NCBI GenBank assembly: GCA_006218065.1
Contig: VBWE01000017.1
Coordinates: 1 to 58,106 of the forward strand
From: Bacteroidota bacterium
GTDB lineage: Bacteria > Bacteroidota > Bacteroidia > Palsa-965
Length of the DNA stretch: 58,106 nucleotides
Reading direction: 5' to 3'
Within the stretch, counting starts at the first letter, position 1. Each line of letters begins with the position of its first letter. Of the stretch, positions 43,292-52,452 are shown piece after piece. The notes under the pieces were generated by a model. It was not told the DNA's origin, made no database searches, and saw only the letters and a list, made by a program, of their open reading frames with translations. The translations under genes and the position numbers were made by a program.

Positions 43292-46225
43292 ATGAAAAAG
43301 TACCTGGCTCTTACTGCCGCTGTTCTCTTCTCCGGTTCATACTGCATCGCGCAGGCTCCGGAAATCAACGTTAGCGGAAATGGTATAACCATCGTTGACG
43401 GCGACCTCGTACCGGCTGCTGCCGATCATACTGATTTTGGTTCTGTCCTGACCTGCAACGGTGCAATTGTCCGCACATTCACCATTCAAAACCAGGGTAG
43501 CGGTAACCTGAACATTTCATCAGTTAACATTTCAGGAGCGCATACTTATGATTTTGCGCTGATCAGCGCCCCCGCATCAGTTGTCCCGGCAAGCGGTTCC
43601 ACGACATTCCAGGTTCGCTTTACTCCTTCAGCCAGCGGGATCAGAACCGTATCCGTTATCATAAATAATAACGACGCAAACGAGGCAGCCTATAATTTCA
43701 ATATACAGGGAACGGACAATTCGGATACCGTGCCTCCCGTTGCCAATTGCCGGAATATTTCGCTTTATCTTAATGCTTCGGGAATTGCGAATATTGTTCC
43801 TGCCATGATCGATAACGGGTCAACGGACAATTGCAGTATTGCATCCATGAACGTCAGTACGATCGGTTTCAACTGGTCAAACGTCGGGAACAACAACGTT
43901 ACGCTGACCGTTACAGACGGACGCGGAAACATTTCGACCTGCACAGGAATTGTAACGGTGCTGGATTCGACACGCCCGGTCGCAGTTTCCCAGGACATCG
44001 TCATAACCCTGGACTCCGCAGGAAACGCAAGCATCACAGGCGCGATGGTTGACAACGGATCGACAGACGCCTGCGGAATTGCATCGATGACCGTAAATCC
44101 CGGCAGCTTCACTTGTTCAAACATCGGTATGAATAATGTGGTGTTTACCGTTACCGACAATAGCGGCAATACTTCGTCCTGCAATGCTGTTGTTACCGTA
44201 CTGGGCAACTTGTCCGCAACCATGACCGTAAACCACGTAAGCTGCACCGGCAGCAACAACGGCCAGGCCACGGTTGCTCCTTTCGGCGGCACAGGTCCCT
44301 ATTCGTATTCCTGGCTTCCCGCAGGCGGCACCGGAACAACTGCCGGCGCACTTGCCCCGGGAACTTATACCTGCACAATCAGCGATGCCATCGGATGCTC
44401 AATAACAGAATCGATCAGCATTACAGAACCTTCGCCGCTTGTTCTGCTCCCGGCATCACATTCGAGCGCCACCTGCAACGGAATCGCAGACGGCAGGGCG
44501 TCCGTTCTTCCCGCTACGGGCGGAACAGGTAATTACACGTATGACTGGATGCCGGGAAACCCGAACGGCGACGGAACGACGGATATCACGGAGTTGCTGG
44601 CCGGCACATGGACCTGTACCGTAACGGATATCAACTATTGTTCCGTATCACAAATCATCAACGTTGAGCAAACGTATACGCTTGTCGCAACATCTGCCGC
44701 AGGCAACGTATTATGCTCCGGTGGAAATACGCAGGTAACCGTATCCGCTTCCGGCACAATGGCTCCGTACACCGGAACAGGCGTATTTACCGTAACAGCA
44801 GGAACATATCAGTACACGGTTACGGATGCACTCGGCTGCATGAGCACCACAAGCGCCACAGTCTCGGAACCGGCACTGCTCAACACAGTTTCGTCGGTAA
44901 CGCCGATCGCGTGTAACGGCGGAAATGCAACGGTTACAGTAACCGGTTCAGGCGGTACAGGCGCTTATTCAGGAACTGGAACTTTCACTGTTCCGGCCGG
45001 AACGTATTCTTATACGATAACAGATGCGAATGCCTGTTCAGCTACAACAACCATTACCATTACAGAACCGGCGCCGCTCAGTTCCGCATCGTCTGCAACG
45101 GCTATTGCATGTAACGGCGAAACGGCAACCGTTACCGTAACAGGAGCAGGCGGAACAAACCCTTACTCGGGAGCGGGAACTTTTACTGTCGCTGCCGGAA
45201 TATATTCGTACACGGTAACGGATGCGAACGGTTGTGCAAGTACGACAACAGTTACGCTGACTGAACCTGCTGCCATTTCAACCTCCGTTACATCCGCTGA
45301 TGTTTCCTGTTTCGGCGGCTCCGGCGGATCTGCTGATCTTACTATGACCGGCGGAACGTCTCCTTATTCTTTCAACTGGAACAACGGGACATACTTCACG
45401 GAAGATATTTCCGGAGTGCCTGCCGGAATTTATACCGGTGTATTTACGGATGCAAACGGGTGCACGAACAGCGGAACAGTAATCATTGCGGAGCCTTCCT
45501 TTCCTCTTACAACTATTTTCTCTGCATCCGGCCCGGTTACATGCGGAGGAACCGAAGGGGCGATCAATATCAGCATGACAGGCGGAACACCGGGGTATTC
45601 TTTCCTTTGGAATACATCGGATACGACAGAAGACCTGTCAGGAATCGGCGCAGGAGTATATACCTGCACCGTTACGGATGCAAACGGGTGCACGACGATG
45701 GTCAATACAAACCTGAACGATCCGAATGCGCCGGTTGTAACACTTGCCGTTTCGGTGGATACCACCTGCCAGTCAGCCACAGCAGCGTTCACATTAAACG
45801 GAGCATCGCCCGCTGGCGGAACTTTTTCGGGCCCGGGAGTAACCGGAAACATTTTCGATCCCATGCAGGCCAATCCCGGCATGAACATCATTACTTACAC
45901 ATATACCAGCAGCAGCGGATGCACCGGGACGGCAATTGATTCCATCCTCGTCGATCTGTGCACCACCGGGATTGCTTCTTCTGAAAAGAATAATCTCTTC
46001 ACAATATCCCCGAACCCGAACAACGGAACATTTATGCTGCAACTCAGCACAACCGGAACCGCAGACATCCTGGTCTGCAACGCGCTGGGACAATTGATCA
46101 GCATGCAGCAAGCGCAGGCGGATATGCAGCAGCAATTCCATCTTGCCGATCCCGGCATGTATATGATTACGGTAATTGCTGCAGACGGTCAGCGTACCAG
46201 CCAGCGGGTGATTGTAAGCAGGTAA
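43292..46225 (+). CDS. T9SS adhesin-like protein with HYR and SprB repeats
   Basis: 977 residues, signal peptide MKKYLALTAAVLFSGSYCIA-Q. A choice-of-anchor D/ASH domain (residues about 22-145: APEINVSGNGITIVDGD, FTIQNQGSGNLNISSV, STTFQVRFTPSASG) is followed by two HYR domains (VPPVANCRNISLYLNASG and TRPVAVSQDIVITLD, each with NNVTLTVTDGRGN-like ends). Then come seven to eight SprB-type repeats of 65-75 residues (ending TDANGCxxTxTVTxTEP). A T9SS type A domain closes it (TISPNPNNGTFMLQLST, NALGQLISMQQ, DPGMYMITVIAADG). SprB repeats are known from the gliding adhesin of Flavobacterium; this protein is far shorter. It ends at a hairpin terminator. Confidence 0.9.
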   Translation: MKKYLALTAAVLFSGSYCIAQAPEINVSGNGITIVDGDLVPAAADHTDFGSVLTCNGAIVRTFTIQNQGSGNLNISSVNISGAHTYDFALISAPASVVPASGSTTFQVRFTPSASGIRTVSVIINNNDANEAAYNFNIQGTDNSDTVPPVANCRNISLYLNASGIANIVPAMIDNGSTDNCSIASMNVSTIGFNWSNVGNNNVTLTVTDGRGNISTCTGIVTVLDSTRPVAVSQDIVITLDSAGNASITGAMVDNGSTDACGIASMTVNPGSFTCSNIGMNNVVFTVTDNSGNTSSCNAVVTVLGNLSATMTVNHVSCTGSNNGQATVAPFGGTGPYSYSWLPAGGTGTTAGALAPGTYTCTISDAIGCSITESISITEPSPLVLLPASHSSATCNGIADGRASVLPATGGTGNYTYDWMPGNPNGDGTTDITELLAGTWTCTVTDINYCSVSQIINVEQTYTLVATSAAGNVLCSGGNTQVTVSASGTMAPYTGTGVFTVTAGTYQYTVTDALGCMSTTSATVSEPALLNTVSSVTPIACNGGNATVTVTGSGGTGAYSGTGTFTVPAGTYSYTITDANACSATTTITITEPAPLSSASSATAIACNGETATVTVTGAGGTNPYSGAGTFTVAAGIYSYTVTDANGCASTTTVTLTEPAAISTSVTSADVSCFGGSGGSADLTMTGGTSPYSFNWNNGTYFTEDISGVPAGIYTGVFTDANGCTNSGTVIIAEPSFPLTTIFSASGPVTCGGTEGAINISMTGGTPGYSFLWNTSDTTEDLSGIGAGVYTCTVTDANGCTTMVNTNLNDPNAPVVTLAVSVDTTCQSATAAFTLNGASPAGGTFSGPGVTGNIFDPMQANPGMNIITYTYTSSSGCTGTAIDSILVDLCTTGIASSEKNNLFTISPNPNNGTFMLQLSTTGTADILVCNALGQLISMQQAQADMQQQFHLADPGMYMITVIAADGQRTSQRVIVSR
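44714..45307 (+). repeat. Three 198-bp tandem units inside the SprB-repeat gene
   Basis: Corresponding positions TGCTCCGGT (44714), TGTAACGGC (44912), TGTAACGGC (45110) and TGTTTCGGC (45308) recur every 198 bases, 66 codons. The units encode CNGGNATVTVTGSGGTG-like SprB modules. The middle two are most alike, suggesting recent duplication or homogenisation. Confidence 0.7.
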
Positions 46226-46232
46226 CCTTTTG

Positions 46233-46278
46233 AACATCCCGCGGGAAGCTTAAACATCGGCTCCTGCGGGATGTTTTT
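46233..46278. terminator. Terminator between convergent genes
   Basis: AACATCCCGC (46233-46242) pairs with GCGGGATGTT (46266-46275), followed by TTT. It closes the SprB-repeat gene and overlaps the stop of the minus-strand regulator. Confidence 0.75.
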
Positions 46279-46996
46279 ACTGTTTCATGAATTCCTGGAA
46301 CTCCATTTTCCTCCTCCGCGAAATTTCAATCTGCTTGCCGTTGCTGAGTTCCACAAAACCGCCGTCAGAATGCGTAATGCGCGAAACATAGCGGCAGTTG
46401 ACCAGGAAAGATTTATGTATCCTGAAAAACCGGTGCCGGGAAAGTTCATCTTCAAATTCCTTGAGATTTTTTGAAACGAGGTGTTTTTTCCCGCCGGTAA
46501 TATGAATGGTGGAATACCGTCCTTCTCCTTCGATGTACAGGATATCGACGCAGGGAATAAAAAAAGTTTCGCCCTGCTGCGCGATTTTAATTTTGTATTC
46601 TTCGGTTGACGCCTGCTGCATCGTTTCATCCCGCTCGAAACGGGCGCGCACACGCATCAGCGCATCACGCAATTCACCGAGGTCGATCGGCTTCAGCAGG
46701 TAGTCCACTGCGCCTGCGCGCAGCGCATTTATGGCATACTGCTCGTAGGCCGTAGTAAAAACAATATTGATCGGTTTTGTTTTTAAGGTTTCCAGCAGAT
46801 CAAAACCGTTTCCGCCGGGCATTTCCACATCCAGGAATACCACGTCCGGCTGATGTTGCTGGATCAGCCTCAATCCGCTCAGCGCGCTCGTTGCTTCCGC
46901 ACAAACTTCCACGCCTTCACAAAATTCTTCGAGCAGTTTTCGCAGGGCAAAAAGCGCATCTTTTTCGTCGTCGATCAGGATTGTTTTCAGTTTCAT
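46277..46996 (-). CDS. LytTR-family response regulator (second pair)
   Basis: 239 residues: a receiver domain (TILIDDEKDALFALRKLLEE; phospho-acceptor in VVFLDVEMPGGNGFD; FTTAYEQYAINALRAGAVDY) and a LytTR DNA-binding domain (DILYIEGEGRYSTIHITGG, FFRIHKSFLVNCRYVSRITH, IEISRRRKMEFQEF). It is paralogous to the regulator at 21010-21756. Its ATG lies one base after the stop of the sensor kinase, so both are made from one mRNA. It converges with the SprB-repeat gene. Confidence 0.93.
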   Translation of the reverse strand: MKLKTILIDDEKDALFALRKLLEEFCEGVEVCAEATSALSGLRLIQQHQPDVVFLDVEMPGGNGFDLLETLKTKPINIVFTTAYEQYAINALRAGAVDYLLKPIDLGELRDALMRVRARFERDETMQQASTEEYKIKIAQQGETFFIPCVDILYIEGEGRYSTIHITGGKKHLVSKNLKEFEDELSRHRFFRIHKSFLVNCRYVSRITHSDGGFVELSNGKQIEISRRRKMEFQEFMKQ

Positions 46997-46997
46997 G

Positions 46998-49973
46998 TTA
47001 TCTCAGGGTATATGGAAGAAAAAAACGAACGGTTGTTCCCAGGGCTTCACCTGCTGCGTTCTTCTTATCGATGATCTCGAAAAAATAATCTTTTCCCGCT
47101 TCCCGGCAAAGCAACTCAAGCCGTTCACCGGTAATCGAAGTTCCGGCAGAGCGGTGGTTCACGCGTTGCGCCTGTAATTTTTCCGCCAGCTCGCGGCCCA
47201 CACCATTATCGTCAACCGAGCAGACAAGGTTGCCGTTTTCCATTTCAAGACCGATCACCAGGCTGCCTGTTCCGCTGGTTTTGTGCAGCAAACCATGACG
47301 GATCGCATTTTCAGCGTAAGGCTGAATAAGCATGGCCGGTATGCAGATGCGCGACAGGTCAAGTGCAGGCGCTGGCCTGACCTCGCAGTTTATTTTTTCT
47401 TTGAACCGCATACTCTCCAGGTCGAGATATGCACGCAGCACATCGAGGTCGTCGCGGAGCGATACGTAGGGCTCCATGGAATTATCAAGACTCCGGCGCA
47501 GGAGCAGCGAAAAACGGCTGATGTACTTCATCACGCTTTCCTTGTCGTCGCCCAGCACGAAAGCCTGTATGGAATTCAGCGAGTTGAAAATAAAATGCGG
47601 GTTCATCTGCGAAGCCAGCGCTTTCTGCTGGTACTCGACGATGCGGCGCTTCATCATTTCTTTTTCGCGCAACCGTTTCACACGTGCGGAGAACAGGAAC
47701 CAGGACAACACAAGCACGGCCAGGGAAACCGAAATGATAAACCACCATTTGCGCCAGTAAGGTTGTGTGATGCAGAATGTAAAACGCACGGGCCGGCTGC
47801 TCCATAAACCGTCCGAGTTCCGCGCATACATTTCAAAAGTATAATCACCGGGAGAAAGCGACATGAAACGCACGGAAGTATTCCGGGTATAACGCCAGCC
47901 CGTGTCGGCGCCGCTCAGGCGGTACCGGTACAGGATATCGCCTTTGCTTTTGTACGACAAACCGGTAAAAATCACATCAAGCATATTCTCATTATACCGC
48001 AGGGATGCAAGCGAGTCTCTCATCCGCTCCGTTCCGTTGACCAGTATTTTGCGCAAAATGATCAGCGGCGGATTACCTGCGCTCTGCATATCATTCCTGT
48101 TCAGGATGCACAAACCGTCGGATGTTCCGATCCATAAAAACGGCCCGGATGCCATCAGCTCCCGCACTTCATTCGTCGGCAAACCGTTTGCAACCGTATA
48201 ATTATGCACATGGATAGAATCGTTTTCCAGTTCGATGCGGCTCACGCCCCTGTTTGTTCCTGCCCACAGCAGGCCGTCTTCGTCAAGGGCCAGTGCGTTC
48301 AGAATATTGCTCGGCAAACCTTCCGCCACCGTGAACTGTTTCACCTTCCCGTTTTGCAGGATAAGTAATCCTCTGCCGATTGTTCCGAATGCAACCGAAC
48401 CGTCGGGAAGCTCTGCGATAGCGGAAATCCGGGACCGGAGCAGGTCTTCCCCGGGAAACAAACGGCGGGCAGAGTCCTTATCAATAACAAACAAACCGTC
48501 ACTGGTTCCGGTCAGCAAACCGAATCTTTTTGTAAAACAAAGCACATCTATGCGTGAGTTGAACATGTATACTTGCCTTCGTCCGGGTTGTTTGCTTATT
48601 TGATCTTCGGCCAGGCGGATGACGTAACCTTGTCTTCCGATCCAGATAAAAGACGGATCTGCCGGGTCGAAAAGCACAGCCCTGTTCCCGCCCAGGTGCC
48701 CGCCCATAGGTTTGTACGCAGGCGAAGCATCGAAATCAATTTCAACCATGTTTGATTCGGTAACTGCAATCAACCGGTTGGTACGCGCATCGTAACAAAT
48801 ATCCTTGTTCAGTTCAAGCGTGTTTTTGTTTTCATATAAATCTATTTCACCGGTCAGTGAATCGCTCGTAAAACGAAGCACTTTCCCTTTTACCGTTGCG
48901 GCATACACGATATTGCCCGGACCTTTGCAGATACTGACGATGCGGTGCGGCAAACCGCTTTCTTCCGAAAAAAAAGTTTTTACATTCGGCGAAGGCTGGT
49001 AATATAACCCATGTTCCAGCGTTCCGAACCACATACCGCCTTCCCGGTCACGAAACATAGCCGAAACCGTTTTCCCCGGGAGAAATCTCCGCCCTTCTGC
49101 CTGGCCGGGAATCTGTCCCTTCGGAAAACGCATTGTCCCTTGCTGGCGCATACTGATCCAAAGCGACTCGTCCGTGTCTTCATAGATACGGATTATGGGA
49201 CCAGGCATTTCAATCTGCAAAGGAGTTTGTTTTTCCCTGAAATAATAAATAGTCCAGGCAGTACCCAGCACAACCGATCCGTCACGCCTGCCGGTTCCTA
49301 CAAAATAGGAGCCCGCACGCATAGGAGATGATTCTACAACCAGTTCTTTCCTGCCCGCGCCGAAATCATATGTAAAAACGGCATCCGTTTGCGGGTCTTC
49401 GAGCTTTTGGCAAGTCATCGCCAGTTTACCGTTCACAAAACGAAAATCGAAATTGTAATGTCTCTTACTGTTCCCGTTGATTTTTTTTCTTTCCGTTTTC
49501 CCGGTATTGCTGATGGAGACATAACTTTCACCCAGGAAACCGAGCAAAACATTGTCCTGCTCATCGACCAGGAATGAGCGGATATTTTTATAACGGTCGT
49601 TGGTACCGATAAATTTCAGCAACGCATCATTATAACGATATGCGACGATCGAATCCCCGGAGAAATAACACAACCTGTTATTGCTGGTAATACACCACAA
49701 TCTTCCTTTGGAATCTTCCTGAAGGTTAAAAACGGTGTTATCCGTCAAACCGTCCTGCGTGGAAAAATTAAAAAACTCGTACCCGTCGTACCGGCTCACA
49801 CCGCGATCGGTCGCCACCCAGATAAAACCCGAACGATCCTGGATGATGTCGTAAATCTCCGAGCTGGGCAAACCTTCTTTAACCGAATAATGATAATACG
49901 TGGGTTCCTGTGCCGGCACAGCGACAGCCATAAATCCGGCAAAAAGCAAAAGCAGGTATCCCGGGAATTTCAT
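46998..49973 (-). CDS. Propeller-type sensor histidine kinase (second pair)
   Basis: ATG 49971-49973 gives a signal peptide (MKFPGYLLLLFAGFMAVAVPA-Q); the longer frame would start before the -7 element. The mature protein has the same order as the kinase at 21775: a propeller opening YHYSVKEGLPSSEIYDIIQ, repeats such as GLLWAGTNRGVSRIEL, a Y_Y_Y domain (GLSYKSKGDILYRYRLSGAD), one membrane helix (WFIISVSLAVLVLSWFLFSA), a phospho-acceptor LASQMNPHFIFNSLNSI (near residue 790), and the ATP-binding CSVDDNGVGRELAEK. It signals to the adjacent LytTR regulator. The ligand is unknown. Confidence 0.92.
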   Translation of the reverse strand: MKFPGYLLLLFAGFMAVAVPAQEPTYYHYSVKEGLPSSEIYDIIQDRSGFIWVATDRGVSRYDGYEFFNFSTQDGLTDNTVFNLQEDSKGRLWCITSNNRLCYFSGDSIVAYRYNDALLKFIGTNDRYKNIRSFLVDEQDNVLLGFLGESYVSISNTGKTERKKINGNSKRHYNFDFRFVNGKLAMTCQKLEDPQTDAVFTYDFGAGRKELVVESSPMRAGSYFVGTGRRDGSVVLGTAWTIYYFREKQTPLQIEMPGPIIRIYEDTDESLWISMRQQGTMRFPKGQIPGQAEGRRFLPGKTVSAMFRDREGGMWFGTLEHGLYYQPSPNVKTFFSEESGLPHRIVSICKGPGNIVYAATVKGKVLRFTSDSLTGEIDLYENKNTLELNKDICYDARTNRLIAVTESNMVEIDFDASPAYKPMGGHLGGNRAVLFDPADPSFIWIGRQGYVIRLAEDQISKQPGRRQVYMFNSRIDVLCFTKRFGLLTGTSDGLFVIDKDSARRLFPGEDLLRSRISAIAELPDGSVAFGTIGRGLLILQNGKVKQFTVAEGLPSNILNALALDEDGLLWAGTNRGVSRIELENDSIHVHNYTVANGLPTNEVRELMASGPFLWIGTSDGLCILNRNDMQSAGNPPLIILRKILVNGTERMRDSLASLRYNENMLDVIFTGLSYKSKGDILYRYRLSGADTGWRYTRNTSVRFMSLSPGDYTFEMYARNSDGLWSSRPVRFTFCITQPYWRKWWFIISVSLAVLVLSWFLFSARVKRLREKEMMKRRIVEYQQKALASQMNPHFIFNSLNSIQAFVLGDDKESVMKYISRFSLLLRRSLDNSMEPYVSLRDDLDVLRAYLDLESMRFKEKINCEVRPAPALDLSRICIPAMLIQPYAENAIRHGLLHKTSGTGSLVIGLEMENGNLVCSVDDNGVGRELAEKLQAQRVNHRSAGTSITGERLELLCREAGKDYFFEIIDKKNAAGEALGTTVRFFLPYTLR

Positions 49974-49978
49974 CCGGT

Positions 49979-49986
49979 CAAAAATA
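49979..49986 (-). promoter_or_regulatory. -7 element at the start codon of the second kinase
   Basis: Minus-strand TATTTTTG ends 6 nt before ATG 49973, identical in sequence and distance to the first kinase. Predicts a leaderless mRNA. Confidence 0.6.
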
Positions 49987-50082
49987 GCAGAAAAGAACAC
50001 GGCTGCACACAATGCCCGGCCTGTTCATTTACGCAACGGTCGGTTTCATGTAACCAGTGGTGATCGTCGCGTGCTTTTCTGT

Positions 50083-50090
50083 TATTTTTG
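50083..50090 (+). promoter_or_regulatory. -7 element immediately before the DUF72 gene
   Basis: TATTTTTG fits TAnnTTTG and ends 4 nt before ATG 50094, so transcription should begin at about the start codon itself. It decides against the upstream TTG 50088, which lies inside the element. Confidence 0.55.
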
Positions 50091-50093
50091 ATT

Positions 50094-50999
50094 ATGGACT
50101 TTGGCCGTCTTGCCGATATTACCCGCGTCGATTTTTCGCTGCCTCCGGATGATCCGGCGAATAAAGCCGTACTGAACACGTTCAGCAGCAAGGGCCAGCC
50201 CCGTTTTTTTGCCGGCTGCCCGGTCTGGGGTGAAAAAGAGTGGCTCGGACTTATTTATCCGCAGGATGCCCGCAATAAAGACCTGCTGAAATATTATGCA
50301 CAGCAATTCAACTGCATCGAGCTCAATACTACGTTTTACAGGATGCCCGTTCCGCAAACCGTAACCGGCTGGAAAAATGCTGTCACGAAAAATTTCCGGT
50401 TCTGCCCGAAAATCCCGCGCGAAATAAGTCACGAACGCCGGCTGATCAATTGCCGCGAACTCACGCAGGTTTTTTGTGACGTTATGGGAAATCTTGAAAA
50501 CCACCTCGGTCCTTTCTTTCTCCAGTTGCCGCCGCAATTCGGTCCGCAGCATACCGACAGGCTTTTGGAATATGCTGCAGCGTTTCCCCGCGAATACCGG
50601 CTTTGTGTCGAGTTCCGCAACGAACAATGGTTCACTGACCGTCACAACCTGGATAAAGTTTTCGATGCGTTCGTTTCCATGGGAACAGGAACCGTGATCA
50701 CCGACACGGCAGGCCGTCGCGATGCGCTGCACCAGCGGCTGACAACACCTGCTGCGTTTATCCGGTTCACCGCCAATGATCTTCACCCGACTGATTTCCC
50801 GCGGATAGACGAGTGGAGTTTCCGGTTGCAGGAATGGATTGCACAGGGGCTCGAAGAAATTTATTTTTTTGTGCACAGTCCGCATCACGGGAAAATGCCT
50901 CACCTGGTAAATTATGCCATTCAAAAACTGAACGAAAATTGCGGAGCTGCCTTGCGTCCTTGTACCTTTACAGATACAATACAACCGGAACTGTTCTGA
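50094..50999 (+). CDS. DUF72 family protein (YecE-like)
   Basis: 301 residues covering one DUF72 TIM-barrel-like domain: FFAGCPVWGEKEWLGLIYPQ, then YYAQQFNCIELNTTFYRMPV, FRFCPKIPREISHERRL, LGPFFLQLPPQF, and YRLCVEFRNEQWF. The Glu of CIELNTTFYR and the Asp/Glu of CVEFR are the conserved family residues. The biochemical role of DUF72 is not established. No signal peptide is present. It is followed without gap by a DUF1801 gene, probably co-transcribed. The first barrel strand is preceded by a ~40-residue extension (ADITRVDFSLPPDDPANKAV) that is seen in some members. Confidence 0.88.
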   Translation: MDFGRLADITRVDFSLPPDDPANKAVLNTFSSKGQPRFFAGCPVWGEKEWLGLIYPQDARNKDLLKYYAQQFNCIELNTTFYRMPVPQTVTGWKNAVTKNFRFCPKIPREISHERRLINCRELTQVFCDVMGNLENHLGPFFLQLPPQFGPQHTDRLLEYAAAFPREYRLCVEFRNEQWFTDRHNLDKVFDAFVSMGTGTVITDTAGRRDALHQRLTTPAAFIRFTANDLHPTDFPRIDEWSFRLQEWIAQGLEEIYFFVHSPHHGKMPHLVNYAIQKLNENCGAALRPCTFTDTIQPELF

Positions 51000-51380
51000 A
51001 TGATTCGTATTGCAGAAGATTTTATCACAAACCTGCCGCCCGGTGAAAAACAACTGGTAGAGGCGCTGCGGAGTATCGTACTGAGCTGTTCCCCGGCTTT
51101 CGTTGAAAAACTTTCTTACGGCGTACCTTATTATTTTCTCCACCGGCGCGTCTGCTTCATCTGGCCTGCATCAGCCGGAGCTGCAGGAATAGATGAAGGC
51201 GTATTACTGGGCTTCTGCTACGGCAACCTGCTTTCAAACGAACAGGGCCTGCTGGAAATCGATGGAAGAAAACAAGTGTACATGATCACTATCCGCGAAC
51301 TCAGCGATATCAAACCGGAGCTTTTTTGCGAGATCATTCACGAAGCGATCCTGGTGGACGAAGGGTTTCGGAAAAAGTAA
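51000..51380 (+). CDS. DUF1801/YdhG-like small protein
   Basis: 126 residues with the DUF1801 fold pattern: LPPGEKQLVEALRSIVLSCS, FVEKLSYGVPYYFLHRRVCF, then GVLLGFCYGNLLSNEQG and ITIRELSDIKPELFCEIIHE. The function of the family is unclear (related to the frataxin-like YdhG/YjbR group). Its ATG begins on the base after the DUF72 stop. It is followed by a heptad-word hairpin rather than a classic terminator. Confidence 0.82.
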   Translation: MIRIAEDFITNLPPGEKQLVEALRSIVLSCSPAFVEKLSYGVPYYFLHRRVCFIWPASAGAAGIDEGVLLGFCYGNLLSNEQGLLEIDGRKQVYMITIRELSDIKPELFCEIIHEAILVDEGFRKK

Positions 51381-51387
51381 CGTGGTT

Positions 51388-51475
51388 CAGATTTGAGATT
51401 TGAGACGTGAGATATGAGACACGTATTCCAGCCAGGTCTCATATCTCACGTCTCAAATCTCATATCTCAAATCTG
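51388..51475. repeat. Intergenic heptad-word hairpin element, copy D
   Basis: The left arm (51388-51420) holds four 7-nt words ATTTGAG, ATTTGAG, ACGTGAG, ATATGAG. The right arm (51436-51475) is the exact complement with one extra 7-nt word (CATATCT) inserted near its end. The loop is 15 nt. It lies between convergent genes and is by far the strongest hairpin in the window. Confidence 0.85.
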
Positions 51476-51507
51476 CAACTTCACTTCCGTTGTTCTATAA
51501 TAGAAAC

Positions 51508-52449
51508 CTACGTATGTTTCCACGCGAGCGCGCCGGCGCCAAGCACAGCGGCATTGGACGAGAGTTTCGAAGAGTAAATTTCGATTTTGTTTTTGAAGAT
51601 ATTCAGCAGGTTTTCTTCCATGTATTTTTTCACCGGTTTGATGAGCAGGTCGCCCGCCTGCGCCAATCCGCCGAAAAGGAAAATAGCCTGCGGGCTGGTG
51701 ATGCAAACCATATCGGCCAGCGCACGCCCGAGAATTTTTGCCGTGTAATCGACTACTTCCAGCGCGATCGGGTCGCCGGCTGTACCCTGTTCAGCGATCT
51801 GCCGGCTCGTGATTTCTTCGAGGTTGCGCAGCGGGCTGGGCTGGGCGCTGTTGTCCAGCCACTCGTGCATGGTACGCACAATACCCGTTGCCGAAGCATA
51901 CGTTTCGAGGCATCCTCTTCGCCCGCAGCCGCACAAACGGCCGTCGCGCACGACGATCACGTGCCCCAGCTCGCCGGCAAAACCGTCGTGACCGTAAAGC
52001 ACTTCACCGTTTATAACGAAACCGCTGCCGAGCCCGGTGCCAAGCGTAATCACCACGAAGTTTTTCATTCCCTTCGCCGCACCGAAAAGCTGTTCGCCCA
52101 CGGCAGCGGCATTCGCATCGTTCGTCAGCACCGAAGTGGTACCGGTTTCCTGGCGGAAAAGTTCGGCGAGTTTGATCACACCCTTCCACGGCAGGTTGGG
52201 CGCGAACTCGATGCAGCCGGTGTAATAATTCCCGTTCGGCGCACCGATGCCGATTCCCGAAAGCTGCGCGTCCTTATTCTGTTCGAGGCAATGCCGGATT
52301 TCTATACAGGCCGCTTTGACGAATGCTTCCGGCGTTTCGAAATCTTTTGTGCTGATCGTCCGGTCGCAGACGCAATTCCCCTGCCCGTCCACCAGGCCGA
52401 TCACGCTGTTCGTTCCGCCGATATCAATTCCTGCACAATACTTCTTCAT
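51508..52449 (-). CDS. ROK family sugar kinase
   Basis: 313 residues with the ROK marks: phosphate-binding start CAGIDIGGTNSVIGLVD, VLTNDANAAAVGEQLFGAA, FVVITLGTGLGSGFVINGE, the sugar and zinc site GELGHVIVVRDGRLCGCGRR followed by GCLETYASATGI, and FLFGGLAQAGDLLIKPV. It phosphorylates a hexose with ATP; glucose, mannose or N-acetylglucosamine are possible and the sequence alone does not choose. It is the last gene of a minus-strand operon with a sugar transporter, glycosylasparaginase and GH92 mannosidase. That context makes mannose or GlcNAc attractive substrates. Its ATG lies 3 bases after the transporter stop. Confidence 0.9.
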   Translation of the reverse strand: MKKYCAGIDIGGTNSVIGLVDGQGNCVCDRTISTKDFETPEAFVKAACIEIRHCLEQNKDAQLSGIGIGAPNGNYYTGCIEFAPNLPWKGVIKLAELFRQETGTTSVLTNDANAAAVGEQLFGAAKGMKNFVVITLGTGLGSGFVINGEVLYGHDGFAGELGHVIVVRDGRLCGCGRRGCLETYASATGIVRTMHEWLDNSAQPSPLRNLEEITSRQIAEQGTAGDPIALEVVDYTAKILGRALADMVCITSPQAIFLFGGLAQAGDLLIKPVKKYMEENLLNIFKNKIEIYSSKLSSNAAVLGAGALAWKHT

Positions 52450-52452
52450 GGT

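Noticed and set aside
44714-45307. CRISPR-like periodic repeats
   Set aside because: The 198-bp units are in frame, coding and have no repeat-spacer structure; no cas genes are present anywhere in the window.
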